Shown: positions 53,231-63,500 of the stretch, piece by piece
Layout of the letters: each line of letters starts with the position of its first letter
Numbering within the stretch: the first letter of the stretch is position 1
DNA from: Meira nashicola
Lineage: Eukaryota > Basidiomycota > Exobasidiomycetes > Exobasidiales > Brachybasidiaceae
Length of the DNA: 64,000 bases
Direction of reading: 5' to 3'
Assembly (NCBI GenBank): GCA_001600355.1
Contig: BCJU01000001.1
Location: 2,563,178-2,627,177, forward strand
Translations under genes and position numbers: made by a program
The notes under the pieces: model-generated
Database searches by the model: none
What the model saw: the letters and a program-made list of their open reading frames with translations, nothing else
Told to the model about the DNA's origin: nothing

Positions 53231-53674
53231 ACTCTATTATCAGATCTGCGGTATATGGAAGATGAGAAGATTAAAAGGTTAGATGCAGTTGATGCATTGG
53301 CAGGCGTAGCAGCAGTGGCCATGCACACGCACGCCTGAGTATATGTACTGTCAAACTACGGCTTTGCGATATAAATCTGTGTGCAAAAAAAGGCATATGT
53401 GTGAAGTCCGTGATCCGAAAAAAAAGTAATCCCCGCTTACATTCATGTCTCTTAAATTTATGTAAGCACTGATTATCAAAGCAAAAAACCCGCACTTAGA
53501 ATGGGTTTTTAGGGTCGCGCTTAAAAATACAAAAGGTATGCAGCGAATTGGCAGTCTTCAGAACAACATGTTTTGGTTTCATTTTACAGTTTTGAATGCC
53601 GACAAAGACAGGAGAGAAATGCGGCTCAACTTACTCTACACATTCACCATCATTACTGATCAAAAAAAGCTACG
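53231..53674. other. Intergenic region (444 bp), eIF3j / SUR2
   Basis: An 8-bp perfect stem with an 11-nt loop is at 53484-53510 (AAAAACCC / GGGTTTTT). The region is otherwise A+T-rich with an AGCAGCAG-like stretch near 53307. No gene is supported. Confidence 0.45.
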
Positions 53675-54904
53675 ATGTATAATAGCTCAGAAATAAGTTC
53701 TGGTTTATTTGGATCGTGGGGTGGCGAGGTGACAACTTTGGATCCGATCATCAAAGGGATACCGGTACAATATGAATTTCCATCTTACCACGCCAATCGG
53801 CCTTCGATCTTGCCAATTATAAGTGATAAATATTTGTCATTACTTTCGCCAGTCTTGATTTATTGGATAATTTCAGGATGGTTCTTCTTTTTGGATACTA
53901 TGCAATTTCCTTTTTTTGAAAAGTATCGGCTACACGAACCTGAAGAGATTCAAAAGCGGAACAGGGTAAGCGTTTCGCGTGTCCTCGTCATGGTATTCAT
54001 TCAACAAGTCTTTCAAACTCTTCTTGGAATTTTTATTTTAGAAAGTGATGAAACTTCTCTTGCTCAAGTATTTGCTGATCATCAAGGTCGTGTTCAAAAT
54101 TTAGCACAAAAAGTTGCAGGATTAACGATTTCAACTTTAGGGATGTCAAAAGGTACATATCTTTTGCGATTGCTTGGACCTAAATTTGCCAATTGGCTTT
54201 ATTGGTGGGGTATTCCATCTGTTCAATTCGTTTGGGCATGTTTGGTTATGGATGCTTGGGAGTACGCCTTACATCGTTCCTTCCACGAATCACGTTGGCT
54301 ATACAACCATATCCACTCACATCATCATCGATTATATGTTCCTTATGCTTTCGGAGCTTTATACAACCATCCCGTTGAAGGATTCTTACTGGACTCCGCT
54401 GGAGCTGCAATATCTGCTGCAGCCTCTTTCATGACTATCCGACAAACTATCGTCTTTTTCACTTTTAGCATTACAAAGACCGTTTGCGATCATGGAGGCT
54501 ATGCTTTCCCACCTTGGCTTGATCCATTACACCTCTTCTTCCCGAATACGGCCGAATATCATGACGTTCATCATCAAATGCAAGGCTTACGTTATAATTA
54601 CAGTCAACCTTTCTTTATTCATTTTGATGTTTTGTTCGGCACAAGAATGTCAGCGGAAAAGTTTGCAAAGATGCAAAAGGTTAATCAGAAGTTCAAAAAA
54701 GGATACAAAGAAGCAGATGCATCGCAAATTATTACTGATGAAAAGTCTTTGCCCGAGTCTATAAGGAAGAGAGTAAATGGAGGCAAGGAAAATGGCGATG
54801 ATGCTTCACCAGTTGATATTGTTCTCAACCAGGGCCAGAATGGAGATCCAACTGTAACCTTAAATGGCGAGTCGTATCGTGCTAAAGCAGGAATTGCCAC
54901 TTGA
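53675..54904 (+). CDS. SUR2: Sphinganine C4-hydroxylase (Sur2)
   Basis: A 409-residue ER membrane protein of the fatty-acid hydroxylase family. It hydroxylates dihydrosphingosine or dihydroceramide at C4 to give phytosphingosine. The three histidine boxes for the di-iron centre are present: HRSFH (about 199-203), HIHSHHH (about 211-217) and HDVHH (about 291-295). The intervening segments YVPYAFGALYNHPVEGF and FPNTAEYHDVHHQMQGLRYNYSQPFF are typical. N-terminal hydrophobic helices include LLSPVLIYWIISGWFFFL. The C-terminal 80 residues after GTRMS are polar and poorly conserved. The ATG is at 53675. Confidence 0.94.
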   Translation: MYNSSEISSGLFGSWGGEVTTLDPIIKGIPVQYEFPSYHANRPSILPIISDKYLSLLSPVLIYWIISGWFFFLDTMQFPFFEKYRLHEPEEIQKRNRVSVSRVLVMVFIQQVFQTLLGIFILESDETSLAQVFADHQGRVQNLAQKVAGLTISTLGMSKGTYLLRLLGPKFANWLYWWGIPSVQFVWACLVMDAWEYALHRSFHESRWLYNHIHSHHHRLYVPYAFGALYNHPVEGFLLDSAGAAISAAASFMTIRQTIVFFTFSITKTVCDHGGYAFPPWLDPLHLFFPNTAEYHDVHHQMQGLRYNYSQPFFIHFDVLFGTRMSAEKFAKMQKVNQKFKKGYKEADASQIITDEKSLPESIRKRVNGGKENGDDASPVDIVLNQGQNGDPTVTLNGESYRAKAGIAT

Positions 54905-55149
54905 GTATCTGATTGACTGCACTTAAAGCAATCACTAATTAGATGCATGCATTGCATCAAATTTATACCCACCTCATAATGTACTTGGAATTCCTTTAGC
55001 ATTTGCAAAATCTCTGAATAATATTGTTATCACTATTCTTAATCTCTAGAGCAAGAAGAAGGTGTGCGCGATTGTAGTAAACTTAAAAGTCTAGCATACA
55101 AGCAAATATTGTACAATAGAAATACATCACAAATACATAACTCAACACA

Positions 55150-56526
55150 TTACGATAATAATTCTTGATGATCTTCAGTCTCATTTGCTCTTTGCGATCG
55201 ATCTTGTATGTCGCTCAAAGAACGTAATGTCTTTTGAAAGATTCGAGCAAAAGCCACATCCCACCGCATCACTGCAACAGCATTCGGACCGGAATTACCT
55301 CTAAAGGTTGCCTCGCTTTCTACATCGCTTGGCGCTATTGTAGTCTGATCTTCGTCTTGATGTTTCCGCTTATGAGATGGTTGCCCAGATTCCTCAGAAG
55401 TATGGGATCGTTTGCGTCCATACTGATCGTTTTCTGTGCTCTCGTCCTCATCTTCATCTTCATCCTCAGCGTCTGGGTCAAGTTGCCTAGCGAAGAGTTC
55501 ATCGTAGTGGTTATGACTATTGTTGGATTCTTCATTCTCCGTTTTGACATCTTCTAGCTGTATCTCACTTTCTTCTTCAGCATTTTCAAGATCATTCTGA
55601 AAATCTGTCACCCCATCTGTATCATCCAAATCGCCTTGACTTTTAATTAAATTTATGTTTTCTTTCTTTTCATTTTTTCGACTTTCCTCGATTTGAGGTG
55701 GTAAGGGCGCATCTAATTGAGTACGCATCCATGCAAACAAATTCTCTTTTGCTAACGTGATAACATTTCGTAGTCTAATTCTCTGCGTTTGACCAACAGT
55801 GGAAAATCCTCGACTTCCTACCACAGAATGATTATCTCTTTCAACTCGTTGGTTTGCATTTTCCGGATATCTGCCTTGATTTTGTTCTATTTGGTGTTGT
55901 TCATGAGATGCACTATGACTATAAGGTGTCCCTAATCCAGGAAAAGAAAGTAAATTCTTCCCAATGTCGATATCCTTCTTGGTATGTTCTTTAGCCTGTT
56001 TCATATCGATCATATTTCCGCGTAGAACGGCTGACCACACTCTATCCAATAAATCAAGCGATGCGATTGCTTTTTCCAAACTTGAAGAAACATTTATCAT
56101 TCCTGCAACTTTCTCTTCATCCCCAACCAGTTGCTTTGCAGATCCAGATCCGATTTCGTAACCCGGGATTCCATCTGTGATTTCATTGGTATATCGTAAC
56201 AAGTAATTGATCAAGAGTTGAGCAGATGGACCAACCGGAGGAATTTCTGCAATTATGTTCAAGATTGAGTCCATCTTTGCAAGATAAATTTCTAAAGTAG
56301 GCAAGCTAGTTGTACTTGTAGTCGTATAACGCTTTGAATAACCTCGAACGATTTGTTGAAATGCATCATCTAAATAATTCATCAGCCTTAATTCTTGCTT
56401 TTGTGTTAATCTGCGTACTTCGACCGATTCTTCCCTTGATGCTGTACTAGGCAAATGATTCCCTCTATCACTTTTTGATGTGTCGATGTCATTATTGGAT
56501 ATTAGATATCCTCCTCCTGTGTCCAT
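55150..56526 (-). CDS. Uncharacterised acidic protein with a helical N-terminal region
   Basis: A 458-residue protein that I do not recognise. In-frame ATGs at 56598 and 56661 exist, but 56526 sits in a better leader (atatcatcATGgac) and leaves 170 bp to the divergent gene. Residues about 38-190 look ordered and helical (LTQKQELRLMNYLDDAFQQI, YLAKMDSILNIIAEI, LLINYLLRYTNEITDGIPGYEI, LDLLDRVWSAVLRG). A polar linker leads to VITLAKENLFAWMRTQLDAPLP (about 268-292). The acidic tail (about 300-400) holds KRSHTSEES and KRKHQDED, nuclear-localisation-like. The end is VAVMRWDVAFARIFQKTL. A nuclear, complex-bound role is only an inference. Confidence 0.55.
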   Translation of the reverse strand: MDTGGGYLISNNDIDTSKSDRGNHLPSTASREESVEVRRLTQKQELRLMNYLDDAFQQIVRGYSKRYTTTSTTSLPTLEIYLAKMDSILNIIAEIPPVGPSAQLLINYLLRYTNEITDGIPGYEIGSGSAKQLVGDEEKVAGMINVSSSLEKAIASLDLLDRVWSAVLRGNMIDMKQAKEHTKKDIDIGKNLLSFPGLGTPYSHSASHEQHQIEQNQGRYPENANQRVERDNHSVVGSRGFSTVGQTQRIRLRNVITLAKENLFAWMRTQLDAPLPPQIEESRKNEKKENINLIKSQGDLDDTDGVTDFQNDLENAEEESEIQLEDVKTENEESNNSHNHYDELFARQLDPDAEDEDEDEDESTENDQYGRKRSHTSEESGQPSHKRKHQDEDQTTIAPSDVESEATFRGNSGPNAVAVMRWDVAFARIFQKTLRSLSDIQDRSQRANETEDHQELLS

Positions 56527-56696
56527 GATGATATTCGATACAAATGATGGTGGTAGTATTGTGCATACATTGGATTTGAGTGTGTTAATTGTGTGCATTA
56601 GTCTTTTTTTGAAAGTGAAAGAGTGGAGGAGGGGACGCGTTAGAGAACTTGCATTCTTCATACCTTTCTTTGACAAAATCGATCACCCGACCACTG

Positions 56697-57680
56697 ATGG
56701 TATTACAAAACAAATACAAAGCAAGAGCATCAAGGCGATATAACGCAGCTCGAGGTGGCACAAGTGATGGAAGAGGACGTGGAAGAGGAGGGGGGAGGGG
56801 TGGAATGCAAAGAAGATTAGACCCAGCAGCTTTTCCATCACTTCCAGGACAAGAGAGTGATGCCGAAGAAGAAGGAGATGAAGAAGAAGGGGAGGATGAT
56901 GATAGTGATACATCTGATCAAAAGCACCAACGTGCAAAATATGCTCCAAGAAAGCTGACTAGCAATTCATGGAGATATGAAGAACCATCAAAAGATAAAA
57001 TTGAAGGTGAAGAAGGCGCAGAAGAAGAAGAGGAACCTGAGGTCGATCTGAGCGGATTATTAGAAAGAGTTGCCAAACTAGATTCTTCTAAAACTTCTAA
57101 AGCACTTTCTTCTGAACAAGCGGCAAAAAGTGCTTTGGATACGGATGCAGCAGATGTAGATGCAAGTTTATTATACCTTTTGGATAGACAAAAGCAAAGG
57201 GAACGTAATGCTGAACAAGATACAATCGACATCATTCATTCATTGCCACGTCATAACCTTACAGAACAACAAAGAAAAGAGCTTGAAAGAGAAGGAAGAC
57301 GATTACAAGAAGAAAAAGTTCGACAAGAAAAACATCAGAGGAGGGCACGAGTATTACAACAAGCTAGTGCAAAAACTATTTCACTAGATATAGGTGACAA
57401 TCGCCGTTCAAAGGATGACAATAAGTCTCGACAGATTCCAAGAGGTACGCATTCCAACTCAACCTCACATCTCTACGAAGAGATGGGAACAGGTCCAAGT
57501 ATGACCACAAAAGCAGGAGATGATGATGTGGACGCATTTTTATCAGAGATGAATAGTTCGTCAAACGTGAATGATAATTCGATAAAAGCAGAGAATGAGA
57601 AGCAATTCAAGAATGCACAAATCAGAACATCACAGCAAAAAGGACAGATTGATGAAGATTTTCTCGATAGCATCCTGTGA
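56697..57680 (+). CDS. Uncharacterised charged RG-rich protein
   Basis: A 327-residue protein from the ATG at 56697. The N-terminus is basic (KYKARASRRYNAARGG) with an RG-rich run (RGRGRGGGRGG, about 25-35). An acidic Glu/Asp stretch follows, then YAPRKLTSNSWRYEEPSKDK and EPEVDLSGLLERVAKL (about 95-135), which look like a short conserved core. A coiled-coil-prone Lys/Arg/Glu/Gln segment (EQQRKELEREGRRLQEEK) spans about 200-240. The C-terminus ends DDDVDAFLSEM and DEDFLDSIL, an acidic hydrophobic motif. RG repeats suggest RNA binding. I cannot place it in a named family. Confidence 0.55.
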   Translation: MVLQNKYKARASRRYNAARGGTSDGRGRGRGGGRGGMQRRLDPAAFPSLPGQESDAEEEGDEEEGEDDDSDTSDQKHQRAKYAPRKLTSNSWRYEEPSKDKIEGEEGAEEEEEPEVDLSGLLERVAKLDSSKTSKALSSEQAAKSALDTDAADVDASLLYLLDRQKQRERNAEQDTIDIIHSLPRHNLTEQQRKELEREGRRLQEEKVRQEKHQRRARVLQQASAKTISLDIGDNRRSKDDNKSRQIPRGTHSNSTSHLYEEMGTGPSMTTKAGDDDVDAFLSEMNSSSNVNDNSIKAENEKQFKNAQIRTSQQKGQIDEDFLDSIL

Positions 57681-57803
57681 TGATGAATAGATTCAAATTT
57701 CAGCAATGTGTATTATATACAAGCGCAATTCTTAATGTACAGTAATGGATTTAAAAAAATTAATAGAATATGTGATAGAATTAATGTCCTTATTTGCTTC
57801 GCC

Positions 57804-59561
57804 CTAGTATTTCTCGAATTTTCGACGACGAATGAAATTTCGCAATCTATCACGTTGCCAGAAAGCCAGACCTGCAAGAATTCCAAGAACAACGACGATA
57901 ACCACAACTGCGATTGCAATCTTGGCTCCACTGCTTAAACCTCCACCGCTGCCATTTGAAGGATCATAAGGTAAAATGACTCTTGATTCTGTCATTCCAA
58001 CGTAAAAGGGATCAGATGCATTTGTTGTTAGTTGATGTGCAGCAAGAACGATTAAAGCAGATTGACTATCAAGTGCAACTTCTGTTTGTTGCCAATTTGA
58101 CCTTTGATCGTAATAATTATCATTTTTATCCGGTCCTCCAACAACTCCAGAATATAAAATGTATGCTTCTTGAGCAGGAACTGTATCGATCAATTTTGGA
58201 TTCGTACCTCCTGATGCTAAAGCTGATTGTGGATTTTCAGCGCTATTGTTATGAACTCCTACAGCATAGACTGTATTCATCGGATTCTTTCCTAAAGCAT
58301 AATCCAATTGACTTTCTGCAAATGTACGATAATCACGACCTTTGCTCGTACTGGAAGCCAATCTGCGATAAACCATCATCAAAAATGCTGCATTTAAACT
58401 TGGATTCAAACTTGCTGAATCACTATCACCCTGAAAGTAGAATAGACCACCTGGTGTAGTAAACGTTTGAGGCATATTCTTATTTACTATATTATCGAGC
58501 CACTTTTCTGAATCTTGCTGATATTTACTCATGCTAACGCCAAGCGATGGTCGTGCGATTGCTAATTGAGTAAGTAAAACGGGTGTTGCAGAAGTATGTT
58601 GATCCCAATTTAATGCTCCATTTGGGAAAGGGAACAAATTGGAAGCATAAGTCTTTTGGGCGTAATCCGCATACGTTTGATTACCCGTTGCAAGAGCTAA
58701 AAAGGTAGAAGAAAGAACCAATTCATCAGCATAATCTGTACTTGGATAAGCCCATGAAACGCCTTTTGTTGCTTTTTGATAAACTTGTTGAGGTGTAGAT
58801 GATTGAGCTAGATCGAATAAAGTTTCAGCACGTTGAAGAAGTGATTGAGAATAATTTGAATCCTGCAATGAAGCAACTGTTCCATTTTGCGTTGAGCTGA
58901 TTGGCAAAGGTGTTCCTGCATATAACATTGAAGCACTTGCCATTGCACTAGCACATGAGCCGAAAACATCTGTTCCCGGACTTTGACGAGAGATCTTGTA
59001 CGAAGGACGATTATTCAATGGTATGTTTTGATCGCCACCCCAGTAAAAGTCATCTGATCCGATCAAGACTACCATTTCATCTTGTTTAGAAGATGCAGTC
59101 ATCAACCAATCCAATGCTACACGTAAAGTTGAATCCAAATAAGCAGTCTGTTGTGAATCATCAAATCCTTTTCCAAACATCATTCCGCCCCAACTTAATT
59201 GAGTGACAACCCAACAAAGTGGAAATGTTGCTTTAATATAATTACCAGCATCAAAAAATCCTCCAGAAAGATCTAAACCGACATCGTTTCCATCATTTGG
59301 AACACTATTGTTTCTCCAATCAACACGAAAATTGTTGGGTAATGTACCTGCCCTTTGAATATCGTAAAAGTATAAGGCATTTCCTAATAATTGACTCCAC
59401 CTTGCATTGACAGTATTGGAAGAACTACTACTCGTCACATTTCCCGATGCCATAGGAGGAGGTTGATAAGTGGAAGTAGGCTGAACTTGCGCTTGAGTGC
59501 ATGGTGAAAGTAGAGCCGCCAGGGCTATTATGGTGGTAAAGATGTGTTTGATAGGCGCCAT
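57804..59561 (-). CDS. Glycoside hydrolase family 9 protein, membrane-anchored, with altered DAGD motif
   Basis: A 585-residue protein from the ATG at 59561. A signal peptide (LAALLSPCTQAQ, residues 13-25) precedes a GH9 alpha6/alpha6-barrel domain. Landmarks are VDWRNNS, DLSGGFFDAGNYIKATFPL (97-115), the family-typical NPMNTVYAVGVHNNSAENPQ, and TEVALDSQSALIVLAAHQL with E494 at the expected catalytic acid. In GH9 enzymes the first motif is D-A-G-D and its second Asp is the catalytic base; here it is Asn107 (codon AAT, 59241-59243). A C-terminal helix (AIAVVVIVVVLGILAGLAFW, about 549-568) plus a basic tail makes it a surface-anchored protein. Activity as a beta-glucanase is therefore uncertain. 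Confidence 0.9.
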   Translation of the reverse strand: MAPIKHIFTTIIALAALLSPCTQAQVQPTSTYQPPPMASGNVTSSSSSNTVNARWSQLLGNALYFYDIQRAGTLPNNFRVDWRNNSVPNDGNDVGLDLSGGFFDAGNYIKATFPLCWVVTQLSWGGMMFGKGFDDSQQTAYLDSTLRVALDWLMTASSKQDEMVVLIGSDDFYWGGDQNIPLNNRPSYKISRQSPGTDVFGSCASAMASASMLYAGTPLPISSTQNGTVASLQDSNYSQSLLQRAETLFDLAQSSTPQQVYQKATKGVSWAYPSTDYADELVLSSTFLALATGNQTYADYAQKTYASNLFPFPNGALNWDQHTSATPVLLTQLAIARPSLGVSMSKYQQDSEKWLDNIVNKNMPQTFTTPGGLFYFQGDSDSASLNPSLNAAFLMMVYRRLASSTSKGRDYRTFAESQLDYALGKNPMNTVYAVGVHNNSAENPQSALASGGTNPKLIDTVPAQEAYILYSGVVGGPDKNDNYYDQRSNWQQTEVALDSQSALIVLAAHQLTTNASDPFYVGMTESRVILPYDPSNGSGGGLSSGAKIAIAVVVIVVVLGILAGLAFWQRDRLRNFIRRRKFEKY

Positions 59562-60562
59562 TGTCGATGTGGGAAGAGCACGAAAGGTAGAATTAGGTAG
59601 TGTGTGAGAGAAGGTCGAGTGTGTGTTGTTGTGTAGGAATGATGCTAGATGCACATATTAAAAGGAGAAGGTCGAAAAAGTAGGTTTGTTGTAGGATGTG
59701 GTTGCAAGAAAGGGATATGTGTATATATAGAAGTCGAAACCGTGACACTAGCCCCATTCCAAGTTCCTGAGCACGTATACTGTGAGTGTATGCAGGTAAT
59801 CAGCTCACACTGCGAAAGTAGCAACAGCCCTTTCTCTTGGCTGACGAAATCGTCTTTTATTTGCCGGCGGCATCTAATTCTACATTTGAAATCTATTTCC
59901 ATGTGTCTGCTCAAAACTGCTGATCCTCCCAATTTTTTCAAAGTGCGGGAATTTTAAAAAGTTGCGCTGCACACAGCACGCGTAAAAAAAAGGAAATGGC
60001 CCATTCTAGAACCTTTGGTGAATTTGAACACTGAGTTCCGTGTACATGCAGTACATGCATGCAAACTCATTTCTATAGTGTAAGAATAGCTTTGAACCCT
60101 AACATATCTTTTTAAATTGGCTGCCGCCTATCCACATGTATTGGATTATAAGAATACCTTTCTATTCAAAACGTTAAATGTCCTCGATTATGTCATCTAT
60201 TCTCTTAAAAGTCACGGCAGAAAACGAAGCCAAGCATGCACTTGCGTATTCGATGCATCGATCCAATAAGCCACGGTGTGCAGGCACCACACATACCTAG
60301 ACTAAAACTAGCCCGTCGATTTTGATTTTCAAAAACCTGGAAAGTTGCTTCCGTCTGCATAGAATTAATTAAGCATTCTCTCCGAGTACGTAATCCTTTT
60401 AGACGCGTACGGGAGGGGAGCCTGAGCGTGCTTGCTTTAAAATGCATCGAGGGGTAACTAACGTACATTTGTAATGTGCTAGACTATGTGTTGTTATTTT
60501 TCGGTGGAGCCAATCTTTTTCCGATCCGATAAACCATACTTTTTAAGAATCATCATACCCGC
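59562..60562. other. Divergent intergenic region (1.0 kb), GH9 protein / FMP27
   Basis: No gene. It holds a tandem 9-bp repeat GTACATGCA at 60042-60059, ACGCGT at 59978-59983 and 60403-60408, and several TGCATGC stretches. Short open frames at 59645-59957 and 60205-60468 lack domains. Confidence 0.45.
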
Positions 60563-63500
60563 ATGCATGGAAGATTGAAAGAAGATGTTGATATCACAAT
60601 GAAACATTCTTTTTCGGTCGGACAAGAAGATTTGTCAAAGATGGAAGATTTACAACATCAAAATAAAGATGGCGGAAATGTATGGAGATTTTCTTTAACG
60701 ATTATATTGCTTGCAATTATAACTTTATTCTTCTTTCGTTCAATCTTGCCGCGTATTCCACGCTTATTCTTTCGAGGTCGATTACGTGTAAAAAGGATCG
60801 GATTACGAGGCATTCGTGGAATTGAATGGCAAACGCAAGGGTTTAATTCAGATTCAAGCTCCACTTATAACTCTTCCCGAAGAAGAACTAGCTTATCCAG
60901 CTTAGATGGAGAGAATAACAACAGTACAGGCGGACTTGGAATAAAGATTCGACATATCTATCTTACTGTTCGCTGGATTTCCGGCGAAGATCATTCATTT
61001 TACGAGAGAACGGAGAAAAAGGATGACACTAGATCTATGGGAGATGAAGAGGGAGATGAAGGACCAAGGCCATCCTCGATAGGAGTAACTCCTAAGCGCA
61101 ATACTGCCCTAATTACAGTGCATATAGATGGTATTGGAGTTAATTTACCACGCAAAGATGATGCAGACTCCGAAGAAAAGCAGGAGAAACAAAAGGAAAG
61201 AGTGAAACGGGAAGAAGAAGCACATAATCAAGCTATGAAAGAGGAAGAAGAACGTCTGCAAGCTCTAATGTCCAGCAGGCCATCTTCGCCTAGTCCAGAT
61301 GCGAAGACTCATCAAACTGTTTCACCAATGCCTGCCTTTTCTGCTGCAATGGGCAGAGCACCTAGAACGCCTCCAGAATCAAATACAACCGCGGTCCCGT
61401 TTCGATCTTGGAATCAATGGATAGCATTCATTCGGTATACCCTCTGGCCTACTTTGCAATTCCTTGTTCTGCGACTTTGCCGATCGTTGGCGTATCTTGT
61501 TTTCTCGATCCTCCCCTTATTATCAAGAGTGATTGACGTTGAAATAAGAAGAGTGGAGGTATATGCAGCCGAACAGGATGCCGTGCTGCGCATTCAAGAG
61601 ATGGATTTGGGTGCACATATGGATGTGGTACCGGTCAGAGGTCAGTCAGAATCAGAATTCGAGGTAGAACAACAGCGAGGAAAGAATAGTATTCAGGAAA
61701 AGCTGGCATCATTACTGTCTATGTTGCAGGTTAGTATAGGATCTGGTGCTAGAGGTGCTGCAACGATTGCATTGGACGGCTTTCCTGGCTTGCGAGCTAA
61801 TCTACGTATTGCAGTTCATGGCATTCAAATGTTCGACGCTGCTCGTGCCAGACAATTCCATAAAAGGAAACCTTCGGACGAAGCTCGAACGATTGAGCGT
61901 ACCCCAAATACTTCTTCCTCATTCACACTTGGCTCAGCACAGGAACATCAATGGAAGTCATTCTCTGAATTTCAGGACACGGCTTCTAGCCCGAATTTAC
62001 AACGGGGTATACATAAAGCAGCAAGTGAGGTAAACCTATTCTCCGAAGCAAAGGTTGATTCACGAAAACGATGGGCAGGCAGATGGACAGATTGGGCTTT
62101 AGAAAAGACGCCGAATTCAGATTTTATGCCACACACTTCTTGGGACCAAGGTGACTCTGAGTGTAAAGAGCGAACGATTCCGGCAAATGCACGCTTGTTA
62201 GCAATGCAGGATATTAGCTCGTTCAGTGTGGGATTCATTTTAGGGAAAGCTGTTTCTGCGAAGGATAGCTTGCATCTAAGTCTCTCTCTTGCGCCTGTCA
62301 CAGTCGGTGGTGATGCTTGTATTGGCATGGCTGAGCGTATCCAGGATGAAAAGGCACAAAGACATAACAACTCGGAAGAGGCTGTCAAGGACTCATCAAA
62401 AGTATCAAAGCCAGTGCACTCTTCACCTCGAACAGCTGAGCTATTTGAGATGTTTGGATCAGTTTCGGTATCCATTCCGTCCGTATTAGTCGATATGAGC
62501 TCCAAATCATCTTTTACCGCTTTGTCAGCAGCAGAGTTGGATCCTAGTGATGCCTATTTGCCTTCTTCGATCCAACTACTAACGGAAATCGACGGATTCA
62601 ATCTTTCAATAAAGACCAGTAGATTACCGGATGAGATGCATCAAAGTTTCTTGGGAACGTGTGGTTTAAAGAATTACAAAGCCGCGATCGCAAGAAGGGC
62701 ATTATCTGGTGGCTTGCGATGGACTTTAGGTAGAAGAAGAGCTGCATTCGTCGAGCATAGAAGGGTGTTTGCATTCTCGGCATCCCTTGCTCACATTGAT
62801 GTTCGATTGGGAATAGATGGCAAAAAGCCACAATCGAAATTGTTGAAGATGTCAGACTTGAGTGTAAAGATGCGCTCTTCCTGGACACCGATAGGTTTAT
62901 TGATCACCGGTCCTTCAAACGCATGTTTCGCAGGCGATCCAAACGAACAAGCAGTCGTCTTAGATGCAAAGATGGATTCGTTGAATGGAAACGTCACGAT
63001 GCAACATCTTTGTTCTTTACTCACTTTCTTCCGATATCGTCAAGCAGAACGTTTGCAGCACCGTCAAGAGATAGGAGTTGCCCAGAAACAAAGCCTCAAA
63101 GAAGCAAGGCAGTCCAAATCGAGCGAACATGAATCAATGATGCGCCAGATACCCAGATTTCACGTTGGCATTGAGCTGAACAAGATGTCTTACTGCTTCG
63201 ATGCGTCCGAATTACTACAAATGGGAAATGAAAAACCAACATTGGATTTTATGGTGGAAGTCCCAAAAGTCTCATTCTATGCAGAAGGAAATTATCAAGA
63301 TCAATGTGTGAGACGCAGCGAGAACGAACGAAAGGCAGCATGGAAAGCGCTAGCAAAGGATGAATTGGAATGGAGCTTGAAGCCATGCAGTAAACTTAAC
63401 AGCGCTTCTGTTGATGCTTCATCAATATCATCCGCTGCCAAGACTGGAGGATATTTTGATTGGCGCCGTGGCTCTCTCAGCGGCTCATCACCTAAATCGC

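Noticed and set aside
53484..53510. 8-bp stem-loop as a bacterial-type terminator
   Set aside because: Fungal Pol II genes do not use it, and it lies upstream of SUR2, so it is listed only as sequence structure.
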